Below are positions 24,955-34,654 of a stretch of 64,000 nucleotides of DNA, piece by piece. Numbering within the stretch: position 1 is the first letter of the stretch; each line of letters starts with the position of its first letter. A program made the translations under genes and the position numbers. Source of the stretch: Candidatus Obscuribacterales bacterium (GTDB lineage Bacteria; Cyanobacteriota; Vampirovibrionia; Obscuribacterales; Obscuribacteraceae); NCBI GenBank assembly GCA_019745415.1, contig JAIETF010000037.1:62001-126000 (forward strand), written 5' to 3'. The notes under the pieces were generated by a model. That model was not told the DNA's origin, did not search any database, and was given only the letters and a program-made list of their open reading frames with translations.

Positions 24955-26610
24955 ATGGGTGACGAGAGAAAGGATCAAAATCTTCCTGCAAAACCCACCT
25001 CTTCTCTTATGGGCCAATTGGTTCGTCAGAGACAGGGTGAAGGCATTGTGCCTTCGCAGCAGCAGAATACCGGATTGGCCGGTGGCCAGGCCGGCACCAA
25101 TGTCGGTGCCAGACCCGGTGCCGCTCCGCCTCCCGGGCAGAGTGGCATGGCCAGACCGGCTGGTGCTGCTCCGCAGACCGGTGTAGCCGGTGCCAGACCT
25201 GCCGGCGGTGGTGGTGTTCCTGCCACCGAAGGACCGACCAGATCTGATATCGAGCGTATCGATGCTAAAGACGAATACGGTGGCTACGGCCACGGCGGTG
25301 GACCCGCTGATGCCGGCGGCGGCGGTGGCGATGTGGGCGGTAAGTTCTCAGCCAACCAGCAGCTTATCCGTGAACGCGAAAAGTTCATCATCGAACAGCT
25401 TAGAAGAGAATTGGATACATCGAGATTGACCAATATCTCGGAAGATACCCAGGCTCAAGTTCGTGCCCGTATCAGAGAAATCGTCAACTCCGACCCGGCT
25501 CCCTTGACCATGATGGAAAAGGGTATCTTGCTCCAGAACGTTCTGGATGAGGTCTTTGGTTTCGGTCCTCTCGGTCCGCTTCTTCGCGACCCAAGCGTAG
25601 GCGACATTTGCGTCAACAGTGTGGGCAGCGTATACGTAGAACGTCACGGTCGACTTGAAAAGACTAGCGTTGTTTTCGAAAACGACAGACACCTGAGACA
25701 GACAATCGACAAGATTATCCAGCCTCTCGGACGCCGTCTCGACGAAAACTCACCCATGGTGGACGCCCGTCTTCCTAACGGTTCAAGGGTTAACGCCACC
25801 ATTCCTCCAGTCACTATCGACGGACCGACCATCACAATCCGATGCTTCGGTACATCCATCATGTCTCTCGGACAGTTGTGCGAGAAGGGCTCGATGAGTG
25901 TACAGATGGCTGAAGTGCTCAAAGCATGCGTCAAAGGTCGTATCAATATGATCATCTCCGGAGGTACAGGCTCCGGTAAGACGACTCTGTTGAACGCTCT
26001 TTCCGCTCACATCAACCCTCGCGAAAGAATCATCACGATTGAAGACGCGGCGGAATTGAGATTGCAACACGAGCACTGGGTGCGCATGGAAACCCGTCCT
26101 CCGAACACTGAAGGACGTGGTCAAATCACCCAGCGTATGCTTGTTATCAACTGTCTGCGTATGAGACCCGACCGCATCATCCTTGGTGAGTGTCGTGGTG
26201 AAGAAGCGTTCGACATGTTGCAGGCTATGAACACTGGTCACAGCGGTTCAATGACTACAATCCACGCCAACAATCCTCGTGACTGCACCAAGCGTCTCGA
26301 GAACATGATCCTCATGTGCGGTATGGAAATGCCGCAGAAAGCCGCTCGCGAACTGATAGCTTCTGCTATTCAGGTAATCGTGCAGATTAAGCGTCTGGAA
26401 GACGGTACCAGAAGGGTCACTGAAATCGCCGAGATAACCGGTATGGAAGGTGACACCATCGCTATCTCTACCATGTTCGCTCTTGAGCGTGAAGGTCGTG
26501 ACCCGAGAGGCTTCTTCAAATGCCGCCACGTTGGTTCCGGTTTGCCGCCCAAGTTCCTCGAGCAGCTTGAGCAAGAAGCCGTTCCCTTCAAGCTGGAATG
26601 GCTCAGATAA
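24955..26610 (+). CDS. cpaF: CpaF / TadA, Tad pilus secretion ATPase
   Basis: A 551-residue type II/IV secretion ATPase. The first 130 residues are low-complexity, Gly/Ala/Pro/Gln-rich and probably disordered. The core has [24 protein letters not shown] and [21 protein letters not shown], Walker [15 protein letters not shown] (about residues 336-349), the Asp box [13 protein letters not shown], Walker [16 protein letters not shown] and the His box [14 protein letters not shown]. As a hexamer it powers pilus assembly in the cytoplasm with the TadB/TadC platform. Its stop is followed by the strong hairpin at 26625. Confidence 0.95.
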   Translation: MGDERKDQNLPAKPTSSLMGQLVRQRQGEGIVPSQQQNTGLAGGQAGTNVGARPGAAPPPGQSGMARPAGAAPQTGVAGARPAGGGGVPATEGPTRSDIERIDAKDEYGGYGHGGGPADAGGGGGDVGGKFSANQQLIREREKFIIEQLRRELDTSRLTNISEDTQAQVRARIREIVNSDPAPLTMMEKGILLQNVLDEVFGFGPLGPLLRDPSVGDICVNSVGSVYVERHGRLEKTSVVFENDRHLRQTIDKIIQPLGRRLDENSPMVDARLPNGSRVNATIPPVTIDGPTITIRCFGTSIMSLGQLCEKGSMSVQMAEVLKACVKGRINMIISGGTGSGKTTLLNALSAHINPRERIITIEDAAELRLQHEHWVRMETRPPNTEGRGQITQRMLVINCLRMRPDRIILGECRGEEAFDMLQAMNTGHSGSMTTIHANNPRDCTKRLENMILMCGMEMPQKAARELIASAIQVIVQIKRLEDGTRRVTEIAEITGMEGDTIAISTMFALEREGRDPRGFFKCRHVGSGLPPKFLEQLEQEAVPFKLEWLR

Positions 26611-26624
26611 GGGAAATCAACCTT

Positions 26625-26667
26625 GGAAGGGGTACTTTCTAGAGAAGCTAGAAGCAGTACCCCTTCC
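26625..26667 (+). terminator. Long perfect stem-loop between cpaF and tadB
   Basis: GGAAGGGGTACT (26625-26636) pairs with AGTACCCCTTCC (26656-26667), and inside it TTCTAG pairs with CTAGAA, giving about 18 bp of stem with a small bulge. No U-run follows. It may be an RNase processing site or a block to 3' exonucleases that sets the cpaF:tadB ratio. Confidence 0.7.
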
Positions 26668-26717
26668 TGTCCATTTTCATTTAGTTAAAGCTTCCCCTTC
26701 ATATCGAGATATCAGAC

Positions 26718-27650
26718 ATGCAAGGTCCAATCATTTTTTCTTCGATCGTAGTTATCGGTCTGCTTGTCATGGTGCTTCTGCGTAGAGAATCAGTCGACCA
26801 GTTGGCGCGATTGACCAAACTGAGCAGACGTAATGCCGAGAAATTGAGAGATAACGCCGAGGCGGACAGCATCTTCACCGAACAGCGTACCGACTATCTC
26901 TCTACTCTCTTGGCTCGTGCCGGTCTCGAAGCCCAGTATGACAAGATGAGAACCCAGTGGATTTATTTCACCATCGGTGCCGGTGCTCTCGGCGCTATTG
27001 CCTTCGTTCTTTCAGGCGTACCTGAAATGGCTTTGGTTGGTGTGATCGTCGGTGCCCCCATGGGTGCTGCCGGTTTCGTTTTTTATGTGGGTGAAATTGC
27101 TAAACGCCGCCAGGCAAAGATGACCGAGCAGCTGCCTCAGATTCTTGAAACAATGGTGTCAGCACTGAGAGCCGGTTCGCCGGTTATGGAAGTATTCAAG
27201 GTAATCTCCGAAACTGGTCCCGACCCCATCAAATCAGAGTTCAAGCGTGGTTTGATTTCGCTTCAGCTTGGTAAACCTTTCCGTGATGTTATGCGCGAAA
27301 TGTCGCACCGCATCAAGGCTCCCGACTTCAAACTGCTCACCCAGGCCATCTTCATCTCGCAAGACGTAGGTGGCAACTTAGCCGACGTTGTTTCGACAAT
27401 TGCCGAAGCGATTCGTGAAAGATTCAAACTGAGAGACTTCTTGAACGCTCTCACCTCTCAGGGTAAAGCTACTGCCTCTTTCATCGGCTGTCTGCCTTAT
27501 TTGATTACAGTTGGTACTTATTTCTTGACGCCGTCATATATGACGCCCTTCTTGAACAACCCAATTGCTAGAATCGTAATGATAGGTCTCGTTTGTTGGG
27601 AACTGCTTGGATTTTATATCCTGAGAAGAATGGTGACATTCGAAGTCTAA
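26718..27650 (+). CDS. tadB: TadB, Tad pilus platform protein
   Basis: A 310-residue inner-membrane protein with a T2SSF domain. One N-terminal helix (IIFSSIVVIGLLVMVLL) and a pair near residues 85-120 come before the cytoplasmic helical bundle (LPQILETMVSALRAGSPVMEVFKVISETGPDPIKSEF, LGKPFRDVMREMSHRIKAPDFKLLTQAI). Two C-terminal helices end the protein. The length is typical of TadB. With TadC it forms the membrane platform on which CpaF acts. Confidence 0.92.
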   Translation: MQGPIIFSSIVVIGLLVMVLLRRESVDQLARLTKLSRRNAEKLRDNAEADSIFTEQRTDYLSTLLARAGLEAQYDKMRTQWIYFTIGAGALGAIAFVLSGVPEMALVGVIVGAPMGAAGFVFYVGEIAKRRQAKMTEQLPQILETMVSALRAGSPVMEVFKVISETGPDPIKSEFKRGLISLQLGKPFRDVMREMSHRIKAPDFKLLTQAIFISQDVGGNLADVVSTIAEAIRERFKLRDFLNALTSQGKATASFIGCLPYLITVGTYFLTPSYMTPFLNNPIARIVMIGLVCWELLGFYILRRMVTFEV

Positions 27651-27697
27651 GCTGAGCGAACGTTAGGTAAAAAATTCTCTGAGGGAACAGTACTTCA

Positions 27698-28627
27698 ATG
27701 CCTACACCAATTCTAGCAATCATGGTTTTTACCTGTGTGGTCGCCAGCTGCGTCCTTGTCTTGCGTCCAGTCTTCGGCACCTATGTCGATAACTATGGTG
27801 TCAGGCTAAGACCGCGCAAACAGCAAGAAGATTCAGCCGCCGAGAAACCGAAAGATTCGGCTCTGCTGAAATTGGCCGAGCTTGTCGGTACTTTCGCTCT
27901 GCAATTGATGCCGGCTTTGGCCGACAAGCGCACAGTTCAGCTCCTGACCATGGCTAACTACCGCAGTTCCAGCCACATGGCAATCTTCATTGGTATCAAG
28001 GCTCTCCTTATCGGTACAGTCTTGACCATGACCTTCCTGGCGGCGGCTTCCAACCCGGTTATGCTTTTGCTGGGTCTAGTTGGATGTATCCCCGGTTGGA
28101 TTCTGCCTAACTTCTTCCTGGCCGGACGAGTCAAACAACGCCAGACCGAAGTTCTCAGAGAACTGCCGATCATCATCGACTTGCTTATTGTTTGCGCCCA
28201 AGCCGGTCTTGGTTTGATGCTCGCCGTCGACAAAGTCTCTAAAGAAGTTCACGAGTCTTGCCCGATTCTTTCAGTTGAATTGCAGCAGTTGATTTCAGAC
28301 GTAAAAATCTTCGCCAAGACAGTTCCCTACGCTTTGCGTGAGATGGGTGAACGCTGCGGTGTAGACGAACTGATCAACATGGCGTCTGCTCTAATCGCTG
28401 CTGAAGCGAAGGGTGCCGACATGTCTTATCCTCTGCGCCAACAGGCAGCCGCTCTACGCGACCGCCTCAAGCGTAAGAAAGAAGAAGAAGCCGGTAAAGT
28501 ACCAGTTAAGATGGTTCCGGTAATCATGATCTTCGTTATGCCATTGATTCTCTGTCCTATGTTAGGTCCAGCGGTTGTAACCATCATCAATGCTATCGGT
28601 CCGATTATGGCCGGCGGTATGAAGTAA
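27698..28627 (+). CDS. tadC: TadC, Tad pilus platform protein
   Basis: A 309-residue paralogue of TadB with the same layout: an N-terminal helix, a double helix around residues 100-135, a T2SSF bundle (LRELPIIIDLLIVCAQAGLGLMLAVDKVSKEVHESCP, MGERCGVDELINMASALIAAEAKGADMSYPLRQQAAALRDRLKRKKEEEAGKVPVKM) and C-terminal helices. The LRDRLKRKKEEEAGK segment is characteristic of TadC. It is the last recognisable Tad gene; no TadE/F pseudopilin, TadV peptidase or secretin follows. Confidence 0.92.
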   Translation: MPTPILAIMVFTCVVASCVLVLRPVFGTYVDNYGVRLRPRKQQEDSAAEKPKDSALLKLAELVGTFALQLMPALADKRTVQLLTMANYRSSSHMAIFIGIKALLIGTVLTMTFLAAASNPVMLLLGLVGCIPGWILPNFFLAGRVKQRQTEVLRELPIIIDLLIVCAQAGLGLMLAVDKVSKEVHESCPILSVELQQLISDVKIFAKTVPYALREMGERCGVDELINMASALIAAEAKGADMSYPLRQQAAALRDRLKRKKEEEAGKVPVKMVPVIMIFVMPLILCPMLGPAVVTIINAIGPIMAGGMK

Positions 28628-28649
28628 GAATAGGCGCTGTCTTTTCATC

Positions 28650-29024
28650 TTGTTACCCAAGAACAGTGCTGTTTCCAGATGTATCAACCTTTCCAATGAA
28701 AGAGTAATCGCAGAGCGCGTCCGCACGGCGCGCTCTTTCTTTAGTCGTCTCAAGGGCCTATTGGGTACAGATCAGCTGCCCCGCGGCGAGGGGCTCCTTA
28801 TTGCTCCATGCAGCAGTATTCATATGTTCGGCATGCGTTATGCCATCGATGTGATTTTCTTCGATAAAGACCTTGCTGTTATCGGCCTGGTCGCCGCCAT
28901 TCCGCCAGGTAAGACTTCGAAAATCTATAGCAAAGCTCTTGGTTGTGTTGAGTTGCCCAGCGGCACAATCGCCGAGGTTGGTATCGCCCTTGGTGATCGC
29001 CTGCAGTTTCAAGCGCTCTCTTAG
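28650..29024 (+). CDS. DUF192 family protein
   Basis: A 124-residue protein covering a DUF192 domain. RSFFSRLKGLLGTDQLPRGEGLLIAPCSSIHMFGMRYAIDVIFFDKD matches the family's RxxGLMgR...g.ll.p..siHtfgMr.piDvvFlD signature. PSGTIAEVGIALGDRL matches its usual C-terminal end. DUF192 proteins are often exported, but no signal peptide is seen in this copy. The domain's function is not established. It lies 22 bp after tadC, so it may be co-transcribed with the Tad genes; in other genomes DUF192 genes are commonly neighbours of Tad or Flp loci. TTG start. Confidence 0.8.
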   Translation: MLPKNSAVSRCINLSNERVIAERVRTARSFFSRLKGLLGTDQLPRGEGLLIAPCSSIHMFGMRYAIDVIFFDKDLAVIGLVAAIPPGKTSKIYSKALGCVELPSGTIAEVGIALGDRLQFQALS

Positions 29025-29029
29025 TCTTA

Positions 29030-29878
29030 TTAGTTATCGATTTTAAGCAGGCTCTTGATTGTTTCGGTGGCATGGTTGCCTAGGGCGACATAGCCTGCCG
29101 ACTGAAAGTGGCAGTCATTCTTTTCCATGAGCTCATGCTTGTTTGGTTCTACGAAGGCATAAAGATCATCCACCGGAATCTGATTTTCCTTCATGACCTC
29201 ACGGGCTACTCGATTTTTTTCGAGTATATCTAAATTGTCCATTTCTTTTGATGGGTCTTGGGGCAAAGGGGTCGAACTGGCAAAGACGATTATGTCGGCG
29301 TGTGGCTTTAGCTTCTGCACCAGTGCTTGCAATTCTTTCTGGTAGGTGGCAAGAGGGGTGCGGCGATCGTGAATGCCAAAGTTGAAATAGATTAGTTTGT
29401 AATGTTTCGCGCCCAGCCACTTGTCGATACTGCCAAGGGCATGGCTTACCTTGCCGCAGTTTTCAGGCACTCTTTCGACATTGACTTTACCCTTGAGATT
29501 TTTTCTTACCACCGGTGTATAGCCAAGTGAAATCGAGTCGCCAATAACAAAGACTGTCGGTAAGCCTGGCTTGCTATCGGCATAGTCCCAGCAGGTTTCT
29601 TTTCCTGCCAGGCGGTCGCGCTTATAGAGCGGCCAATAGTAAGAACCAATTGAGTTTTGCAGTGTGTTTTCCCAGTCTTGGCGCTCCGGCGACAGTGTTT
29701 GGCGCCAAGCCTCATACTTTTGGTCCACCAGGGCGTCTTCCTGCAAGCGGTCATAAATGCCGGTAAAATAGGCTCCTGCCGCCAATATGCAAAGCAAGCT
29801 GAACGAAAGAATAAGGGTGTCTCTCAAAGGCATGCCGCCTATTTTCTTGCTTTTTGTTGATTTCTCTTCTTCCGACAT
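29030..29878 (-). CDS. SGNH/GDSL hydrolase, membrane-anchored
   Basis: A 282-residue protein with one N-terminal helix (TLILSFSLLCILAAGAYF) and a periplasmic or outer SGNH domain. Block I is VFVIGDSISLGY (Ser115 nucleophile), block III is NFGIHD and block V is DCHFQSAGY, with the catalytic Asp and His three residues apart. Such enzymes deacylate or acylate carbohydrates and lipids. An O-acyltransferase gene lies upstream on the same strand (28-bp gap), so the pair may together set acetylation of an exported glycan. Confidence 0.8.
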   Translation of the reverse strand: MSEEEKSTKSKKIGGMPLRDTLILSFSLLCILAAGAYFTGIYDRLQEDALVDQKYEAWRQTLSPERQDWENTLQNSIGSYYWPLYKRDRLAGKETCWDYADSKPGLPTVFVIGDSISLGYTPVVRKNLKGKVNVERVPENCGKVSHALGSIDKWLGAKHYKLIYFNFGIHDRRTPLATYQKELQALVQKLKPHADIIVFASSTPLPQDPSKEMDNLDILEKNRVAREVMKENQIPVDDLYAFVEPNKHELMEKNDCHFQSAGYVALGNHATETIKSLLKIDN

Positions 29879-29906
29879 TTTGCCTTTGGGTTTGCTTGAA
29901 ACTGTT

Positions 29907-31154
29907 TTAGTGATCTATGTTGTCGGCGGCTGCAGCCTGTATCTTTTTCTTGCCTTCGCCAAGCATCTGCATGGCCCATTCTCGCACCTTAGCAGTGTGA
30001 TTTTCAGTAAGCTGAGCCACCAGCCAGGCATAAAAAAGCACCAGCAACAAAACGCCGCCGCCATAAAGGGCATGCTCCCAGTCGAGGGGCCAGCGGTCTT
30101 CTTTGATGAAAGTGGCCCGCAAAAAGAATAGAAAGGGCATGTGTACCAAATAAAGACTATAGGAAAAGGCGGCAAGAAATTCGCTGCCTTTTTCATAGAG
30201 ATTCTTTTGCAAAGGTTCTTTGTCATGCAGCACGAAGAACATGCAAAGCATGCAGCTCAAGCCTAAAAGAAATTCCAGCAGAAAGCGGTCTTTGTTGTCT
30301 GGAAAGGTGGGAGTGAGAGTCAATCGCCAAATGAAGCAGATGATGCCGAGCACTAAGGCGAGCACCCTCATACCCTTAGAACTGCGCACTATTTTGCTCA
30401 GTGGCACAAAGATTAAGGCTGTACCCATGAGCCAGAGCAAGAAGCGAAAAGTCATCAGTGGTCCGATAAAGGCAATGCCGGCTAGACCGGTTAGGCCAAG
30501 CAAGACGCGCTTCTTTAGGCTGGCTTGTCTTCCTTTGTAGAATGCCAAGAGCAGGCAGGGGAAAATAATGTAGTACCAGAATTCACAGCTCAAGCTCCAC
30601 AGTACGCCGTTTGAGCCGAAAGTGTGGCATCGTATGTCTTGCAGGAAAAATAGCTGACCAATAAAATTTTCCCAAGTTATATGTTTGACCACCGATGGTG
30701 GGACGCAGATAGAGCCCAGGCTGACACCGTTGTAGACACTGGCGGCGCCATAAAGTCGAGCGCCGAGAATATCCCAAAAGGCGCCCAGGCAGAGGGCGGG
30801 AAGCAGGACTACGTAGAGGCGGCTGAAACGATTGACTAGATAAGACTTCCAGTTGAAAGTGCCTTTGCGGAGAGGGTCGAAAATAGACATCGAAATGAGA
30901 TATCCGCTTAAGACAAAGAAGGTTATAACCGATGAAATGCCCTGCACTACCAAAAACATGGCGGCTTTGGCTATAAGAGAAGGGTTATCGAAGCTCAGTT
31001 TATAGAACATATCAAGAAAATGCACGATCACCACCATGACTGCATCTAAGCCCCTGAGCAGGTCTAAATGCGCCGAGCATCTAAGACCCTTGATTGCTTT
31101 TACAGAATGGTGGAAGTCTTTATTCAATGTTTCTATATCTTTCGCCGCTAACAA
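29907..31154 (-). CDS. Acyltransferase-3 (OafA/YrhL-like) membrane O-acyltransferase
   Basis: A 415-residue protein with about ten transmembrane helices. It opens with AHLDLLRGLDAVMVVIVHFLDM, the family's LDxLRGxAxxxVxxxH signature with the catalytic His, followed by FFVLSGYLIS and the loop FNWKSYLVNRFSRLYVVLLPAL. It transfers acyl groups from the cytoplasm to extracytoplasmic sugars or lipids. The TTG start leaves about 40 residues before the family core and has no clear ribosome-binding site, so the true start may be further in. It shares a very short divergent gap (22 bp) with the TPR gene. Confidence 0.8.
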   Translation of the reverse strand: MLAAKDIETLNKDFHHSVKAIKGLRCSAHLDLLRGLDAVMVVIVHFLDMFYKLSFDNPSLIAKAAMFLVVQGISSVITFFVLSGYLISMSIFDPLRKGTFNWKSYLVNRFSRLYVVLLPALCLGAFWDILGARLYGAASVYNGVSLGSICVPPSVVKHITWENFIGQLFFLQDIRCHTFGSNGVLWSLSCEFWYYIIFPCLLLAFYKGRQASLKKRVLLGLTGLAGIAFIGPLMTFRFLLWLMGTALIFVPLSKIVRSSKGMRVLALVLGIICFIWRLTLTPTFPDNKDRFLLEFLLGLSCMLCMFFVLHDKEPLQKNLYEKGSEFLAAFSYSLYLVHMPFLFFLRATFIKEDRWPLDWEHALYGGGVLLLVLFYAWLVAQLTENHTAKVREWAMQMLGEGKKKIQAAAADNIDH

Positions 31155-31176
31155 TATGCCACGCTAAAGGGGCACA

Positions 31177-32376
31177 ATGAACTTGACTGGTTGCTTGTTC
31201 AAAATTCTAGCTGAATATTTGGAGGCTAAGATTTACAGGTCTATTTTTCCAGCTTTGGTTGCATTAATCTTGAGTGCGAGTACGAATTTTTGCTTGCCGT
31301 GCTCGGGCCAATCTAACTGGTTGGAATGCCGTGAGCTAGCCAAGCGTGAGGAGTATGACCAAAATTATCAGGCGGCCGAGAAGCTCTACGCTCGCGCTCT
31401 GGCAGGGCTCCCCGATAGCGCCTTCGACAGCAAGATTCCACTGATGTGCGCTCGGGCCGGCTGCTTGATTGACCTTGGGCGCTTTGAAGATTGTTTCAAA
31501 CAAGTCGATCAACTTCTCGCTCTGTCGGTCATTCTTAATAGGCAGAAGCAAAGCCTTAGGGCTGAAACTTTAGATAGTCTATTCTTTCTTGCCGAGGCTT
31601 TAGAAAACCACAAGACTTTCAAGCTCGGTGCTAAAGAATTGCTTGCAGTCGATACCACTTGCGCCACTAAAGCCAGGCAGATTTTCCTCACTTACTTTCC
31701 ATCCGGCTATAATCTGGGCAAAGAAATAAGATATTGCCGAGTCTATGTAGCTAATAACAAAATGCATGAGGGTTTAACCGAACTGGAGCGCTTCAAGCGC
31801 AGCAATAAGCTGAGCCCTGACGAGAAAGTCGAGATTGACCGCTTTATTGCTGCTGCCGCTTTGCGGACAGGCGATGGCAAACGCTGGCAGGCTATTGAAG
31901 CTAAGCTTTTGCAAGAGCATGGTGGTAAGCGCTATCTGGTGGCGCGCGATTTGGCTAAGTACAATTTGTGGTCGGCCAATTATGATTTTGGTTTGGCCGC
32001 CATCGATGCTGGAATAGCCGCCGCTAAGGCGGATAAGTCGTTGAGTGAACTTGAGAGAGTCAAGCTTATTGATGAGCTAGTGGTATTCAAAATTAGATAT
32101 TATGCCGATCAAGGTAATTCTGAGAAAAGATTTGCCGGCAGTCGAGACAGATACTTGGCTTTGAAAGCCTATGGCAAAGCCCTACCTACCCAATATCAAG
32201 AAGCCCTTGATAAATATGCCGAACTTTTGCGCATGACTGGGCGCAAAGCCGAAGCAGATAAACTGGTACCTTCGTCGGGTGCTAGTCGAGCCCGCCTGAT
32301 TGATGGGGCGAGTTTTTTTCTTACCGAAAAAGATAAAGCCGAACTTTCGCGCCACGAGAATCTGCAAAAGCACTAA
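31177..32376 (+). CDS. Secreted TPR-like protein
   Basis: A 399-residue protein. The N-terminal stretch IYRSIFPALVALILSASTNFCLPCSG is a signal-like hydrophobic segment. The rest is TPR-like helices (YDQNYQAAEKLYARALAGLPDSA, ARAGCLIDLGRFEDCFKQVDQLLAL, LDKYAELLRMTGRKAEADKLVP). No enzymatic motif is seen. AAAGGGG precedes the ATG. It probably acts as an extracytoplasmic scaffold; the neighbouring GT-C gene follows after 33 bp on the same strand. Confidence 0.65.
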   Translation: MNLTGCLFKILAEYLEAKIYRSIFPALVALILSASTNFCLPCSGQSNWLECRELAKREEYDQNYQAAEKLYARALAGLPDSAFDSKIPLMCARAGCLIDLGRFEDCFKQVDQLLALSVILNRQKQSLRAETLDSLFFLAEALENHKTFKLGAKELLAVDTTCATKARQIFLTYFPSGYNLGKEIRYCRVYVANNKMHEGLTELERFKRSNKLSPDEKVEIDRFIAAAALRTGDGKRWQAIEAKLLQEHGGKRYLVARDLAKYNLWSANYDFGLAAIDAGIAAAKADKSLSELERVKLIDELVVFKIRYYADQGNSEKRFAGSRDRYLALKAYGKALPTQYQEALDKYAELLRMTGRKAEADKLVPSSGASRARLIDGASFFLTEKDKAELSRHENLQKH

Positions 32377-32409
32377 AGCAAGAAGTTAAGAAAGGAAAAT
32401 AGCCAGGGT

Positions 32410-34647
32410 TTGTCTCTCAATAAACTACTCAAGAAACTACTCAAGAAACTATTCAATGAATGTCGAATTGAAGCAGCTGTCTTTGTTTGCTTTGCCGTCA
32501 CTTTTGCTGCCCTTGCCGCCCTTTATGTCTCTTGCGAGCGATATTTCTATATAAGTGATTTCAATTTTTATCACATCGCCACAATTACTTCTTATGATTC
32601 ATTGAGTCAGGCACCCCTGATTTTTCCTCTTTTTTTATATCTCAGCACCAAGCTCACTCATAATCTGCTTTTTACCGCCTTGCCAGCTTTCTTTATGCTG
32701 CTTATGGGGCCGGGTCGGGTGACTTTTGTCGTCTCTCTGATATTGTGCTTCACTCTACCTTATTTGCTTGCCCTAATAGCCAACCTGCGAGCCCTAGTTC
32801 CAGCCGACAATATTAATCTTGTCGGCAGTGAAAGTGCGACTTTCAGGCGGCGGCTCTTTCTTATGGCACTATTGGCGGTGGCGCTTTTGCCGGCATTCTG
32901 GATCGCTCCGCTGCGCGGTTATCCTGACAATCTTGCCGCTCTGCCGTCTATTGTCGTCGTTCTTCTATATTTGAGGGCTAATCGACGACTCAGTCTAAAG
33001 GAGCGCATTATTGTCGGGGTCTTGCTTGCTTTGGCACCGATGTTTCGCCGTCATTATTTTTACTCTGATATCGCCTGTTTAGCTGCACTTTTTATCGATC
33101 AGGTCTTACTGCTAAGGGAAGAAAGGGAAAGCTTGACTAAAGCGCTGAGCTCGCTTTTCTTTACTTTTGGCACAATCGGCGCCAGTATGGTGGGCTTTCT
33201 TTGCACCTTCGGCATTCTCTTTCTCACCCAGGTTTTCGCCGCCAACTATTCTAATTTGTACAAGTCTGCTTATACGCCGCCGCCCGAGAGTTTTGGCTAT
33301 TTTATTTCGGCTTTTGGCTTGCCTGCTCTTTTGGCGGCCACCCTCGGCTTTGTCTTTGCCTATCGCAGCGGCCGTTTTCAACTTACCAAACTGCGTTTTC
33401 TTACAATCTATGCGGTCTTGCTTGCCCTGATTTGGCCGAGCTTGGGCACCCATGTGGCGCATCATTACTTGCTCTATATTATGCCTTTCATGGTTTGGGG
33501 GCTGAGCTTCTTTCTTTACGGGCTCTTTTTTGATGAGACTATCTATAGAAAGAGAGCTATTTCCATCTTACTGATTGTGCCGATTTTGCTTTACGGTTTG
33601 GTCAACGACATCATCGCCTTCAGCCATTACCAGACAGTCAAGCAGCTCTTGCCTTTTCAGATTGCTCGCTTTGCCATGCTGCGCACGCCAATTGCTCGTG
33701 GTGATGCCGCCTCGCTCTTATTCAGTCCCTCTTATGGTCCTCTGGTGAGAAATGACCTGTCTGAGGTGAAACGCTTAATTGATTATCTTAGAGACAATAC
33801 AAATAAGGACGACAAAATTTTTGCCGGTGCTTCTTGGGATATCGCCGAAGCCGATGCCTTGCGCAATGCAGAACGCTATTTTTATGGGCGCAAGAACACC
33901 CGCTTGCATTTGCTCAATCAGGCTTATGCCGATAGCTCAGAGAGTTATCCCCTAGAACGTATGATCAACTCTAAGTTTATTTTGGTTGTCTCGCCGGTTT
34001 TTTATCTCTACTCTAAACCGGGCGAATATCTGGCCGATGCCTTTCTTGATATGTTTGATAAGAATTGGCAATTCGTCTCTGATTTTGAGTTGGTTCCGGG
34101 CGAGTATAAGCTTGATGATGGCTACAAACTTAGGGTCTATAAACGCAAGAGCGCGACCTTACCGGCGGTGGCAGTGCGTACGCTCGAAAGAATGCGCAAT
34201 TTCGTGCCCTTCGTACCTGGCGGGCAGCCTATTTGGCTTGATAGCGACGACTATTGTGAAACAGTCGGTGAAAGCAAGCGTGATTATTTCAGCCTGGCGC
34301 CGCAAAAGGCAGTTGCCGGTTCAGTCGAGCCTGACAAGCACAGTCACTTCTTGCTTACTTCAAGACCATACAGAGTAGACTCGACTGTTTCAGGCAAAAT
34401 TGGCTATAAAGCCGAGATGGCAGGCAAGCCCTTGCCCAAAGATCTGCAAATTTATTTGACGGCCTACGATAAAGAAGGCAAGATACTGCAAACTATAAGT
34501 GCTCTGCCTAAGGCAGACGGCGTTTTCTTGCTTTCACTGAAGGGGCTGCCTGAAACTGATGCTTATTTGGTGTTATCTATGACTGCATCAGGTGAGCATT
34601 TTGAGAAACTAGAATTGACCTCTCTCAAAATAAACGGAGGCAAGTAG
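32410..34647 (+). CDS. Large GT-C-type membrane protein
   Basis: A 745-residue protein with about 11 transmembrane helices in the first 450 residues and a soluble extracytoplasmic domain of about 290 residues. The first loop (ISDFNFYHIATITSYDSLSQ) has an acidic residue after helix 1, as in GT-C enzymes, and MFRRHYFYSDIACL follows in a cytoplasmic loop. The C-terminal domain looks like a beta-rich carbohydrate-binding region (RPYRVDSTVSGKIGYKAEM, IYLTAYDKEGKILQTI). The N-terminus LNKLLKKLLKKLF is encoded by a 12-bp direct repeat. TTG start after CAGGG. Probably a glycosyltransferase, though no exact family is recognised. Confidence 0.6.
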   Translation: MSLNKLLKKLLKKLFNECRIEAAVFVCFAVTFAALAALYVSCERYFYISDFNFYHIATITSYDSLSQAPLIFPLFLYLSTKLTHNLLFTALPAFFMLLMGPGRVTFVVSLILCFTLPYLLALIANLRALVPADNINLVGSESATFRRRLFLMALLAVALLPAFWIAPLRGYPDNLAALPSIVVVLLYLRANRRLSLKERIIVGVLLALAPMFRRHYFYSDIACLAALFIDQVLLLREERESLTKALSSLFFTFGTIGASMVGFLCTFGILFLTQVFAANYSNLYKSAYTPPPESFGYFISAFGLPALLAATLGFVFAYRSGRFQLTKLRFLTIYAVLLALIWPSLGTHVAHHYLLYIMPFMVWGLSFFLYGLFFDETIYRKRAISILLIVPILLYGLVNDIIAFSHYQTVKQLLPFQIARFAMLRTPIARGDAASLLFSPSYGPLVRNDLSEVKRLIDYLRDNTNKDDKIFAGASWDIAEADALRNAERYFYGRKNTRLHLLNQAYADSSESYPLERMINSKFILVVSPVFYLYSKPGEYLADAFLDMFDKNWQFVSDFELVPGEYKLDDGYKLRVYKRKSATLPAVAVRTLERMRNFVPFVPGGQPIWLDSDDYCETVGESKRDYFSLAPQKAVAGSVEPDKHSHFLLTSRPYRVDSTVSGKIGYKAEMAGKPLPKDLQIYLTAYDKEGKILQTISALPKADGVFLLSLKGLPETDAYLVLSMTASGEHFEKLELTSLKINGGK

Positions 34648-34654
34648 GCTTTTT

